From assembly GCF_014280965.1 (NCBI RefSeq), contig NZ_JACODZ010000003.1, forward strand, positions 372,001-436,000: a DNA stretch of 64,000 nt, given 5' to 3'. Below the pieces are notes generated by a model. It was not told where the DNA came from. It saw only the letters and a list, made by a program, of their open reading frames with translations, and did no database searches. The translations under genes and the position numbers were made by a program. Every line of letters starts with the position of its first letter. Within the stretch, counting starts at the first letter, position 1. Origin of the DNA: Echinicola salinicaeni. Lineage in GTDB: Bacteria > Bacteroidota > Bacteroidia > Cytophagales > Cyclobacteriaceae. Shown piece by piece: positions 1 through 8,290 of the stretch.

Positions 1-380
1 TGGTATATGCTCTCAAAATAAAGGAAAAGCAAGTGGCCAAAAACCGCAATGATGGGTATGGGGAGTTTTATGAATATATACCTGCCGAGGAATGGAAGTA
101 TGGTTTACTGGGTAGTGATTTGGCTGATCTTGATAAATTTGTGGAAGTAAGCGAAAATGAATGGAATGGCGAATATCCATGGAATCTTGAAAACAGCCCT
201 ATAAGTCTTAAGATGCGTGGTGTAAGAGCTGCAGATTGGACGCTTGAAAATGATGCTCCAGGCTTGCCAGGTTTTTGGAGCAAGAGAGTAGGGGAAGAGG
301 ATATTGTTGATGAAATCACTTTGGTACCCTATGGTTGTACAACTTTGAGAATTACCGAATTCCCTGTTTATGCAAAGTGA
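1..380 (+). CDS. C-terminal end of a GH127/DUF1680-type glycoside hydrolase (5' part outside window)
   Basis: The frame is open to the left edge, so this is the 3' end of a longer gene; the internal GTG at 33 is not a real start. The residues read before it (VYALKIKE) resemble the 'GPLVYAL' strand of DUF1680 proteins, and the tail ITLVPYGCTTLRITEFP is the usual end of that family (beta-L-arabinofuranosidases, GH127/GH146 and relatives). Such enzymes remove L-arabinofuranose from plant glycans, which fits the pectin-related genes nearby. The catalytic part is not visible, so the exact family and activity are uncertain. A strong terminator follows at 434. Confidence 0.7.
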   Translation, partial: VYALKIKEKQVAKNRNDGYGEFYEYIPAEEWKYGLLGSDLADLDKFVEVSENEWNGEYPWNLENSPISLKMRGVRAADWTLENDAPGLPGFWSKRVGEEDIVDEITLVPYGCTTLRITEFPVYAK

Positions 381-433
381 TTTTTCCCATTCAAATCTAC
401 TGTCTGAATATTTGATCTGTGTTGCAGGATTTT

Positions 434-477
434 ATCTCCCCTTTCTTTTCAAATCAGGAAAGGGGAGATTTATTTTT
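434..477 (+). terminator. Rho-independent terminator of the GH127-type gene
   Basis: Perfect 12-bp stem, ATCTCCCCTTTC (434-445) with GAAAGGGGAGAT (458-469), a 12-nt loop and a T-rich tail. Confidence 0.9.
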
Positions 478-568
478 AGATGATCACTTTGGTTTTTTCA
501 GGAACCATTTGCTGCATTAGGTGGTCAGCTATGTATGATTCTTTAGGCTGAGCATAGGCTAGACTATA

Positions 569-1456
569 TTACCCTAGATTCTCTTTGAAAAAACTAATCG
601 TCCTTTCCCAAGCCAGTTTGGCAGCAGCTTCGTCATAGCGGGGCGTGGTGTCGTTATGAAAGCCATGGTTGGCATCAGGATAAATATAGGCCATATATTC
701 TTTATTGTTCTCTTTTAGTGCTTTCTCATAATCTGGCCATCCTGCATTTACCCTTTGGTCCAGTTCTCCATAGTGGAGGAGTAAGGGGGCTTTGATCTGA
801 TCGACCATTTCAAGAGGTGGTTGACTGCCGTAAAAGGGTACTGCAGCCTTTAACGCTGGTACTTTTACGGCCATCATATTTGAAATCCATCCCCCAAAAC
901 AAAAGCCCACTACGCCCACGGAACCCGAACATTCCTCATGGTTTTTCAGGTACTCAAAGGCCGCAATAAAATCTTCAAGCATCTCATTCCTGTCTCTTTT
1001 CCGTTGCATTTCCCTGCCTTCATCGTCATTGCCAGGATAGCCTCCCAATGGACTTAGGGCATCCGGTGCAATGGAAACGAAACCAGCTTTGGCAGCTCTT
1101 CTGCCCACATCTGCGATATAGGGATTGAGCCCACGGTTCTCGTGAACTACCACAATTCCCGGTAGTTTGACTTTGGTATCTGCTGGTCTGGAAAGTTGGG
1201 CTTTTATTTCTCCCCCACCCTTTGGCGAGGAATAGCTGATCGTTTCAGTATTGAGACTTTCATCCTGTAAGGGCACTTGAATATTGTCTGCATAGTTGGG
1301 CATTAAAAAGCTGGTCAAAGCGCTCAGACTGAGTCCGCCAACAGCATAGGCAGAGAGCTTTTCCATAAATTCCCGACGTTCGAGTTTATTGTGGGCATAG
1401 GCGTCGTATAGGTCAAAAACTTCCTGTTTGATATCTTTCCTGCTCAATTTTTTCAT
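569..1456 (-). CDS. dienelactone hydrolase family protein, probably exported
   Basis: An alpha/beta hydrolase of the dienelactone hydrolase family, 295 aa. The nucleophile is a cysteine in GFCFGG (C186), and the triad is completed by D233 (GELDQ) and H264 (NHGFH). The first ~55 residues hold a twin-arginine-like motif (RREFMEKL, residues 27-34) followed by a hydrophobic stretch, suggesting export through Tat, though the motif sits further in than usual. Family members hydrolyse lactones or esters; the substrate cannot be read from sequence. It is transcribed alone, opposite to the flanking glycan genes. Confidence 0.88.
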   Translation of the reverse strand: MKKLSRKDIKQEVFDLYDAYAHNKLERREFMEKLSAYAVGGLSLSALTSFLMPNYADNIQVPLQDESLNTETISYSSPKGGGEIKAQLSRPADTKVKLPGIVVVHENRGLNPYIADVGRRAAKAGFVSIAPDALSPLGGYPGNDDEGREMQRKRDRNEMLEDFIAAFEYLKNHEECSGSVGVVGFCFGGWISNMMAVKVPALKAAVPFYGSQPPLEMVDQIKAPLLLHYGELDQRVNAGWPDYEKALKENNKEYMAYIYPDANHGFHNDTTPRYDEAAAKLAWERTISFFKENLG

Positions 1457-1676
1457 GGTTTATTGCTTTTATGGTTGGTAAGCATAAGTTAAAAAATATG
1501 TAGCGGAAAATGTCCTTGTCCAATTGTTTTATTTGTTGACAGCCAGAGGTTAATGCGCTGGTTTGAGCGGTGTGGTTTTCAAGTACAAATCTTGTTTTAA
1601 TGCATGTCTAGTGTACAATGCTATTCAGATTGGGATCTTATTCTGTATGATCAATATTCCACAGAGAAATATCGTT

Positions 1677-2447
1677 TTATAGTGTATTAAGTATGTCCTT
1701 TTCAGCTGCTACCCATACTTTATAGCCCATTTCATTGAGGTGGGTGCCGTCATTTGTAAGTTCACTTTTCATCAATCCATTCTGATCGACGAAAAAGGAA
1801 TGAAGATCAATCACCCGATAATATTCTTTGGCCTCATTTTCTTTTATAATGCTGTTTACCAAATTGATGCTGGCTTTTAAATCGGGTCTGGCATTGGGCA
1901 GCACGGTTTGGATATAGATCTTGGTTTTTGGTGAGCCTTTGTGAATTTGCTGGGCAATTTTGATAATATTATTGCCAATATATTCAGGAGAAGGGATTTT
2001 GGTATGGTAGACGATATTGGACCTGGATTCATCTTTTTGGTGATAATTGGACAAATCATTGATGCCAATCAGCAAAAATACTGCTTTGGGCCTATAATGG
2101 ATGATTTCCTTCAGCCTTGCCAGCACACCATCTGTCACATCTCCAGAAATTCCACGGTTTTTGATATGCTTCAGACCAAACTTTTCGCTCCAGTTTTTTC
2201 CTTGTTCGGTAATACTATTGCCGATAAAGACAATGTCCCCAAAATCAAGGGGGTTTTCTTTGAAATTTCGGATTCGAGCTTGGTAATGACCTACGGTCCA
2301 TTCATTATGATACGGGGTGACTATTTCTTCTGTGGGGTATAGCTTTTGAATATCTACGGTCTTCTTGGAAGTGCCACAACTTCCCAACAGACAAATTAGG
2401 CAAATGAGCAGTTTTGATTTTATAAAAAGGATAATACTGTTTTTCAT
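1677..2447 (-). CDS. SGNH/GDSL-type esterase lipoprotein
   Basis: A 256-aa protein with a lipobox (LLGSC, C24), so probably anchored in the envelope. SGNH blocks are present: GNSITEQG with the catalytic Ser near residue 78, the glycine block GISGDVTDG, GIND with the oxyanion Asn, and DGTHLNEMG with the Asp/His pair near the C-terminus. This type deacylates or deacetylates glycans. It lies in the same orientation as the hydrolase at 569 but 220 bp upstream of it, so a shared transcript is uncertain. Substrate unknown. Confidence 0.85.
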   Translation of the reverse strand: MKNSIILFIKSKLLICLICLLGSCGTSKKTVDIQKLYPTEEIVTPYHNEWTVGHYQARIRNFKENPLDFGDIVFIGNSITEQGKNWSEKFGLKHIKNRGISGDVTDGVLARLKEIIHYRPKAVFLLIGINDLSNYHQKDESRSNIVYHTKIPSPEYIGNNIIKIAQQIHKGSPKTKIYIQTVLPNARPDLKASINLVNSIIKENEAKEYYRVIDLHSFFVDQNGLMKSELTNDGTHLNEMGYKVWVAAEKDILNTL

Positions 2448-2825
2448 GCCATATATTGTTAATGACTATTATTAAAATAAAAAGGCTAGGGATTTAATTT
2501 TAGACGGCTTACCCGAGCATACAAATTGCAAGTTATTAGAAAAAGTGTTTTGTGGCTTTTGCAATACAAAAAAGATTGATTGAGATTTTTGGTTTAAGCA
2601 GTTATATAAAAGGGGGAATTCAAAAAAACACCTGTTTTTGATTACCCTTTAAGGGGGCAAGGCTAGATTATCGGCCGTTCATCAAAAAATAAGGATAGCT
2701 TAAAAAGTTGGGAATGGGGCTTTTGGTCTAAATGTGTATTTTTATTGCTGATATTTAGTTTGTAATAAAAGACTCATTGATCCAGGGTTTTTGTTTTGGA
2801 TCGGTTATATAATATAAATAAGAAG
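2448..2825. other. divergent intergenic region
   Basis: About 380 bp, AT-rich, between the minus-strand SGNH gene and the plus-strand DUF6528-type gene. It must hold both promoters. I see no gene and no convincing consensus site. Confidence 0.5.
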
Positions 2826-3707
2826 ATGAAAAGGGTTTTTGCAGGTTTTTTAGGAGCCTGCTGCAGTTTGGCCATGGCCTGTACCAGTACCAAAGACAAC
2901 GCCAGTTTTTTGGTTTGTGGAGATAGCAAGGTCTTATATGTGGATTATGAGCAATCCACTAATGACCATGCAGAAATCATTTGGACTTGGGATGCCCATC
3001 AAGCTGTGGATCTTCCTGAGGTATACCGAGAAAAGCGATTCAATACAATGGATGACTGCAAGATCATTTCGGAAGGGAAACAGTTAGTCGTTTCAGCTTC
3101 TTCAGGAGGGGTGGCCTTATTGGATGTCAAGGAACGAAATGTATTATTTTACGCGACCGTTCCCAACGCCCACTCTGTGGAGTTATTACCGGGTGATCGA
3201 CTAGTAGCGGCGGCTTCTACCAGTAAAACAGGTAATAAGATTATGCTTTTTGATATAAATGAAAATGAAAAAGTCATATTTGAAGATAGCCTGTATTCTG
3301 CTCACGGTGTAGTTTGGCATCCTGAAAGGAAAACCTTATTTGCCTTAGGTTATGATGTGCTGAGGGAATATAGCATGCCCTCTCCAAATCAGTTGGAATT
3401 GGAGAGGGAGTGGAAGATACCGGGAGAAGGAGGACATGATCTTCAGCTTTCTGAGGATAGAAAAGGATTTTATATGACGGAGCATACCGGAGCATGGTTT
3501 TTTGATTTGGCCAGCCAGGAGTTTGGGAAAATAGAAGGATTCCCAGAAGCAGAAAATATCAAAAGTTTGGGAGAGCATCATTCTGGGCAGCTGATTTATA
3601 CTGTGCCCGAAAAGAGCTGGTGGACCCACCATGTGTTTTTCCATCAACCGGAGAAAAAAGTGCCTTTTCCGGATATGAAAGTCTACAAAGCCAGATGGTT
3701 TGAATAA
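2826..3707 (+). CDS. DUF6528-type lipoprotein, probable beta-propeller
   Basis: Start set at ATG 2826, not the upstream in-frame TTG at 2796, because only the shorter form (293 aa) begins with a clean lipoprotein signal (MKRVFAGFLGACC...MAC). The body has repeated blocks such as 'LVCGDSKVLYVDY', 'LLDVKERNVLFYA' and 'HSVELLPGDRLVAAAS', as in DUF6528 proteins of Bacteroidota glycan loci. These look like propeller blades. Role unknown; family context suggests a surface accessory in plant-glycan use. The GH28 gene follows in the same direction, but a terminator lies between them. Confidence 0.72.
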   Translation: MKRVFAGFLGACCSLAMACTSTKDNASFLVCGDSKVLYVDYEQSTNDHAEIIWTWDAHQAVDLPEVYREKRFNTMDDCKIISEGKQLVVSASSGGVALLDVKERNVLFYATVPNAHSVELLPGDRLVAAASTSKTGNKIMLFDINENEKVIFEDSLYSAHGVVWHPERKTLFALGYDVLREYSMPSPNQLELEREWKIPGEGGHDLQLSEDRKGFYMTEHTGAWFFDLASQEFGKIEGFPEAENIKSLGEHHSGQLIYTVPEKSWWTHHVFFHQPEKKVPFPDMKVYKARWFE

Positions 3708-3722
3708 TTTATCTCATCGTAT

Positions 3723-3754
3723 AACCAGTTCTAAATTTTAGGGCTGGTTTTTTT
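3723..3754 (+). terminator. Rho-independent terminator
   Basis: AACCAG pairs with CTGGTT, an inner CTAAA/TTTAG stem lies between them, and seven or more T follow. Confidence 0.75.
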
Positions 3755-3856
3755 GTAATGGACAGCATTGATCAGTATACTTTTGAAGGTACCGTAGATT
3801 ATATTTGATAATGGAGGACCGGATGCGTCCAGTATAAAAAGTTTAAAACAAGGATA

Positions 3857-5227
3857 ATGAATAGGCTAAGTTGGTTTTTAAGGGGGATCTGTTTCATTTT
3901 TTTGCTTGGATGCTCAAGCCCAAATTCAGAAGTGTTGTTTGAAGAGTTGGACTTGGAGGTGCCTTTTGAAATGGCTTCCATTAAGGTGCCTGACTTTAGT
4001 CTGACAAATCGGTATGTGATTACTGATTTTGGTGCTGAAAAAGGAGATAAAATGGCAATCAGCCAAGCGATTGCCTCAGCTATATCAGAGGCAAATAATA
4101 ATGGTGGAGGAACAGTGGTGATACCAAAGGGAGAATGGTTGACCGGAAAGGTGCATTTAAAAAACAATGTTAATTTACATCTGGAAAAAGGGGCGATACT
4201 ACTTTTTTCTGGTGATCCCAAAGATTATTTACCTGCAGTGCAGACGACATGGGAGGGGATGGAATGTTTTAACTATTCCCCATTGATTTATGCTTTTGGC
4301 TGTGAAAATATAGCCATTACAGGTGAAGGGACACTCAAAGCTGAAATGGAAACATGGGAGAAGTGGTTTGCCCGGCCAAAGCCTCATATGGAAAGTCTTA
4401 AACTACTTTATGAACAAGCGGCTAAGGATGTTGCTGTAAAAGATAGGCAGTTTGTAAATGATACCGCTAATTTCCGACCCCAGTTTATTCAGTTCAATAG
4501 GTGCAAAAATGTCTTGTTGGAAGGAGTAAAAATCCGAAACAGCCCTTTTTGGGTGATCCATCCTTTTATGAGCAAGAATGTGGTGATCCGAAAAGTGGAT
4601 GTCTATGCCCATGGTCATAATAATGATGGTGTGGATCCTGAAATGAGCCAGAATATACTGATTGAAGACTGTGTGTTTGACCAAGGAGATGATGCCATAG
4701 CTGTGAAGGCTGGAAGAAATCAAGATGCCTGGAGGCTGAATATGCCCACCAAAAATGTGGTCATCAGAAATTGCCTAATTAAGAATGGCCATCAACTGTT
4801 GGCCATAGGAAGTGAACTTTCCGGAGGGATAGAAAATATATATATGGAAAATTGTGAAGTGGAAGAAGGGGCAAAATTGAACCACCTGCTATTTATAAAA
4901 ACGAATGAAAGAAGGGGTGGTTATGTTTCCAATATCATCATGAAAGATATTAAATCTGGAAAAATCGACCAGGGTGTTTTGGGGATAGAAACTGATGTGC
5001 TATACCAATGGCGCGACTTGGTTCCTACTTATGAGCGCAGATTGACCTCCATTAGTGATATTCAAATGACCAATATAAAAGCTAACGACGTGCAGTTTGT
5101 TTCCCGAATATTGGCTAATGAAGAGAAGCCTGTAAAAAATATTATGCTCAAAAATATCCAAGTGGATTCAGTACGGGAAAAAGACCTGATTCATAAAAAT
5201 GTCTTGGGATTTGAGTTGGACGATTGA
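3857..5227 (+). CDS. GH28 polygalacturonase-type lipoprotein
   Basis: A 456-aa right-handed beta-helix glycosidase with a lipobox (FLLGC, near residue 21). GH28 signatures in order: NSPFWVIHP, NNDGVDPE, the DQGDDAIAVK Asp pair, a His in NGHQLLAIGSE (canonical form is GHG), and IKTNERRGG in place of RIK. It should cut alpha-galacturonosyl links in homogalacturonan or rhamnogalacturonan, probably exo-acting and on the cell surface or in the periplasm. It lies between terminators, so it is likely monocistronic. It fits functionally with the pectin genes at 23.9-35.7 kb. Confidence 0.92.
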   Translation: MNRLSWFLRGICFIFLLGCSSPNSEVLFEELDLEVPFEMASIKVPDFSLTNRYVITDFGAEKGDKMAISQAIASAISEANNNGGGTVVIPKGEWLTGKVHLKNNVNLHLEKGAILLFSGDPKDYLPAVQTTWEGMECFNYSPLIYAFGCENIAITGEGTLKAEMETWEKWFARPKPHMESLKLLYEQAAKDVAVKDRQFVNDTANFRPQFIQFNRCKNVLLEGVKIRNSPFWVIHPFMSKNVVIRKVDVYAHGHNNDGVDPEMSQNILIEDCVFDQGDDAIAVKAGRNQDAWRLNMPTKNVVIRNCLIKNGHQLLAIGSELSGGIENIYMENCEVEEGAKLNHLLFIKTNERRGGYVSNIIMKDIKSGKIDQGVLGIETDVLYQWRDLVPTYERRLTSISDIQMTNIKANDVQFVSRILANEEKPVKNIMLKNIQVDSVREKDLIHKNVLGFELDD

Positions 5228-5520
5228 GGTTTTTAATAGGTCTTGGATTAGATTGCTTATTACCTTAATAAGCCTAAATTTTTTTGATCAATGGCACGTA
5301 TCGGGTGGTATTTCTATTTTAAGGGCTTAAATATGTCACTTCTTTTATTGTTTGTAGTCTTGTTCATAGGAAAAATTTTTAATAATGTTATTTTCGTTTG
5401 TTTTTAATTTCTTTTAAATAATACTTTTTATATTATATTTGCTTTAGATCTTTTGCCCTAAAATAAAAAACTGTCCTTTAACAAGGTGTTGATTCCTAGT
5501 TGATTTAGATGTTACAGTAT

Positions 5521-5740
5521 ATGAGTTTTAAGAAAGTTACTGTTGCGTCCCTGAGTGTTTTCTATATTTAGTTGATGAGCAAAGCTACAGAAAGGTGATG
5601 TGATATTGGGTAGTTGGGGTGATAAGGTCAATGATGTAGTAGCCCTGCAAAAAGCTGAAAAAGGGAATGCTTGGAAAGGTCGTGTGGAACTGGAGGTTTG
5701 GAGAAACCAAAGTGTCAAAGCAATTACAATTAGGGAATAA
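5521..5740 (+). pseudogene. relic of an exported PDZ-like protein
   Basis: At 5521 an ATG opens a 16-codon signal-peptide-like stretch (MSFKKVTVASLSVFYI) ending in TAG. From 5585 another frame reads LQKGDVILGSWGDKV, then KGRVELEVWRNQSVKAITI, to a TAA at 5740. That second part looks like the end of a PDZ domain ('GDVIL.vnG' and 'L.v.R.g' strands). I read this as the two ends of a gene that lost its middle. No intact frame remains. Confidence 0.45.
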
Positions 5741-6194
5741 TTAAGGACCGTAGGACTGTATTGTATGATCGGTTGTGTGCTGAATTTGAGCAGTTTTAAT
5801 ATTTATATGTTAGCGTTTATAAGTTGAAATCACCTAAGTCATAATACTATGATATATAATTTTCTCTTCATTTTACGGGAAAATAGCGAATGATAATCAG
5901 ATCAAAGAGCCATTATATTTTGATGTGTAAGCGAAGCGGTAAATTCCAAGAGTATAATGGTGAAGTGGTTTGATTGAATCAATTAAGGTTGTTGTGGAAG
6001 ATGGTGGTTGAGAATTTAATGATTGTAAGGATTTATGAATTTCCTAAAAAGGGGAAGGAATAGAATGGTTGCATGTTTTATTTTGAGAAAGTCATTCAAT
6101 GAATGGGATTTCAAAATAAAACATGTGTAAATAAGTTGATAATGATGATTTTCTAGAGAAGTTTCTAATTGATTAATCGCTAACCTGGCTGAAA
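5741..6194. other. non-coding stretch before the sigma factor gene
   Basis: AT-rich with many stops in all frames and no intact gene. It may hold further decayed sequence from the relic at 5521, and must contain the promoter of the sigma factor gene. Confidence 0.4.
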
Positions 6195-6746
6195 GTGAAA
6201 ATTGAGGATAAATTATTATTAAGAGAAATTCAAAAACGCAATGAAGCTGTTTTTGAAGCGCTTTTTCATGATTATTATTCTGGATTGGTGAAATTTGCAG
6301 AAGGTTTTGTTTTTGATTCAGAAGTATGTGAGGATATAGTACAGAACATATTTGTCTATATTTGGGAACAGGCTGAGTATTTGAATATTACTAGTTCATT
6401 CAAATCGTATTTGTATCAGGCGGTAAAAAATAGGTGTTTAAACTATTTGAGAAATCTGAAAATTGTAGATAAGCACCACTTATTATATATTGAAGCCAGT
6501 ATAAATGATTCGAATGTAAATTTGGAGAATCCCGAGCTAATTCAAAAAATTGAAATGGCTATTGAGTCCCTTCCTCCGAAAATGTCAGAAATTTTTAGGC
6601 TGAAATATTTGGAAGAAAAGACGATTAGGGAAATTTCATCTCAACTTGAGATTACCGAAAACACCATTAAAACCCAGTTGCTCAGGGCAAAAGATAAGTT
6701 AAGGGTAGGACTACGGGAATCCCTTGATATTAATTTTTTACTATAA
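6195..6746 (+). CDS. ECF RNA polymerase sigma factor (FecI-like, PUL type)
   Basis: 183 aa with sigma region 2 (FEALFHDYYSGLVKFA, then DIVQNIFVYIWE) at residues ~17-55 and region 4 (LPPKMSEIFRLKYLEEKTIREISSQLEI) near residues ~120-155, with a helix-turn-helix. Start is GTG 6195; an in-frame stop at 6174 limits upstream options. The FecR-type anti-sigma gene follows, then SusC. In this arrangement the receptor signals substrate through FecR to release the sigma factor, which then transcribes the susCD operon. This is known family behaviour, inferred here from gene order. Confidence 0.93.
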   Translation: MKIEDKLLLREIQKRNEAVFEALFHDYYSGLVKFAEGFVFDSEVCEDIVQNIFVYIWEQAEYLNITSSFKSYLYQAVKNRCLNYLRNLKIVDKHHLLYIEASINDSNVNLENPELIQKIEMAIESLPPKMSEIFRLKYLEEKTIREISSQLEITENTIKTQLLRAKDKLRVGLRESLDINFLL

Positions 6747-7040
6747 TTATAAAGCTATTTATTGCTTGTATAATATTCATAATACTTGGTTCAGTTAATA
6801 AGCGGAATGCTTTTACAAGTTTAATCGCTGGACTTTATCAATTTTTATTTCTGGGTACGTATTCCTTTGCACATAGCGAAATCTTCATAGGTATTTGGAT
6901 TTGAATAGTTTTACGTCCTTTTCCATTATCTAGAAAGTATAGAGATCCTCGCTTAAAAAAAAAAAAAAATAATTAAAAAAGAATAAATTTTGTCACCTAT
7001 TGATTGATTCCATGTGTCATATGGTAAAAACTATTAATAG
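6747..7040. promoter_or_regulatory. sigma/anti-sigma intergenic region with a 15-A tract
   Basis: About 290 bp without a gene. A run of 15 A (6955-6969) lies ~70 bp before the GTG of the FecR gene. Such runs slip in replication and can alter promoter spacing. No other site recognised. Confidence 0.4.
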
Positions 7041-8213
7041 GTGAATAAAAATTCTGGAAATATAGATTTTTCAATTATATGGAAAAAGGTCCATACTTCT
7101 CTGACAGTAGAGGAAGAAAGGCAGCTAAAAGATTGGTTGGCGGCCAGTGAGGAACATCAGGATTACTTTGATAAAGTAAGGGCATTTTATAAAAATGGAT
7201 CCCAGTTTGAGAACACAAATGTTATAAGCAAAGAAGCTTGGCCTCATGTTTTTAATAAAGTAAACCTTTCCCAGACAAAAAGAAACAATAGGTATTTTTT
7301 ATATGCTGCATCATTGGCTGCATCAATTGTTTTAATGATAGGTTTTTTAGCGATTTTGAAACCCGAGTTATTCCGAAAAGAAGTCCTATTACAAGCTGAA
7401 TCTTCTATTGTTCCAGGGACAGAAAAAGCTATCCTTTTGATGGATAATGGCAGTTCATATGATCTTTCCTCAGGTAAAAACCTGAGCTTGGAGGAGGGTG
7501 GAGCTGAAATCTCAAGTAAGGGTAATTCCCTGAAATATAATAGTGAAAAAGTAACTGAGAAGGAGGTGAAATTCAATACCCTGGTAATTCCCAGAGGAGG
7601 TCAGTTCAATTTGACTTTGGCGGATGGGACCCAAGTATGGCTTAATGCAGGCTCTTCATTGAAATACCCCACTGCATTTATGGGAAATGATAGAACTGTA
7701 GAACTTACAGGGGAGGCCTTTTTTGAAGTTACAAAAAATAGAAAAAAGCCATTTAAAGTCATTAGTGGAGGACAAATAGTCCAAGTATTAGGGACTTCAT
7801 TTAATATTTCATCCTATGAGGAGGATGCTAATATTTACACAACCTTGGTTGAAGGAAAGGTAAATGTTTACCTGGAAGATGAACCTCAGCAAAAACAGGT
7901 CTTGGTCCCGAACCATCAGAGTGTCCTCAGAAAAGGTCAAAATGCCATAGCGCGGAGAGTTGTAGATGTGAACGAGTACATTTCTTGGAAAGAAGGCTGG
8001 TTTTATTTCAAGGATAAATCCTTGGAGACTATAGTGTTAGATCTTGAAAGATGGTATGATGTTTCTTTTCAATTTGAAAATCAAAAAGCAAAAAAAATAC
8101 CCTTTACAGGGAAAGTTCGCAGATATGAGAATTTAGAAGATGTTCTGAAATTAATAGAAAAAACCGGAGATGTAAACTTTAAAATAGAAAGGAGGATAGT
8201 CACTGTACAATAA
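7041..8213 (+). CDS. FecR-family anti-sigma factor
   Basis: 390 aa: a cytoplasmic sigma-binding N-terminus (residues 1-~88), one membrane helix (YFLYAASLAASIVLMIGF, ~90-108), a periplasmic FecR domain (~183-280, with TLVIPRGGQFNLTLADGTQVWLN in pieces and the 'GEAFFEVTKN' strand), and a DUF4974/STN-like C-terminus (~315-390). GTG start. It should hold the sigma factor at 6195 inactive until the SusC receptor signals. SusC begins 77 bp downstream after a hairpin. Confidence 0.93.
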   Translation: MNKNSGNIDFSIIWKKVHTSLTVEEERQLKDWLAASEEHQDYFDKVRAFYKNGSQFENTNVISKEAWPHVFNKVNLSQTKRNNRYFLYAASLAASIVLMIGFLAILKPELFRKEVLLQAESSIVPGTEKAILLMDNGSSYDLSSGKNLSLEEGGAEISSKGNSLKYNSEKVTEKEVKFNTLVIPRGGQFNLTLADGTQVWLNAGSSLKYPTAFMGNDRTVELTGEAFFEVTKNRKKPFKVISGGQIVQVLGTSFNISSYEEDANIYTTLVEGKVNVYLEDEPQQKQVLVPNHQSVLRKGQNAIARRVVDVNEYISWKEGWFYFKDKSLETIVLDLERWYDVSFQFENQKAKKIPFTGKVRRYENLEDVLKLIEKTGDVNFKIERRIVTVQ

Positions 8214-8216
8214 AAA

Positions 8217-8241
8217 AGGAGGATGCTACCAACATCCTCCT
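8217..8241 (+). promoter_or_regulatory. hairpin between fecR and susC genes
   Basis: Perfect 9-bp stem, AGGAGGATG (8217-8225) with CATCCTCCT (8233-8241), and no T tract. It may be a processing or partial attenuation site separating regulator and operon expression. Confidence 0.6.
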
Positions 8242-8290
8242 AAAAACAAATCGAATAAATCTCAATGTTTTACTTAAGCAATTTAAAATT

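Noticed and set aside
1941-2342. 133-aa plus-strand ORF
   Set aside because: It lies entirely antisense to the SGNH esterase gene, whose catalytic blocks are clear, and has no recognisable features.
5512-5718. 68-aa minus-strand ORF
   Set aside because: It opposes the PDZ-like relic, which has meaningful residues in the plus direction.
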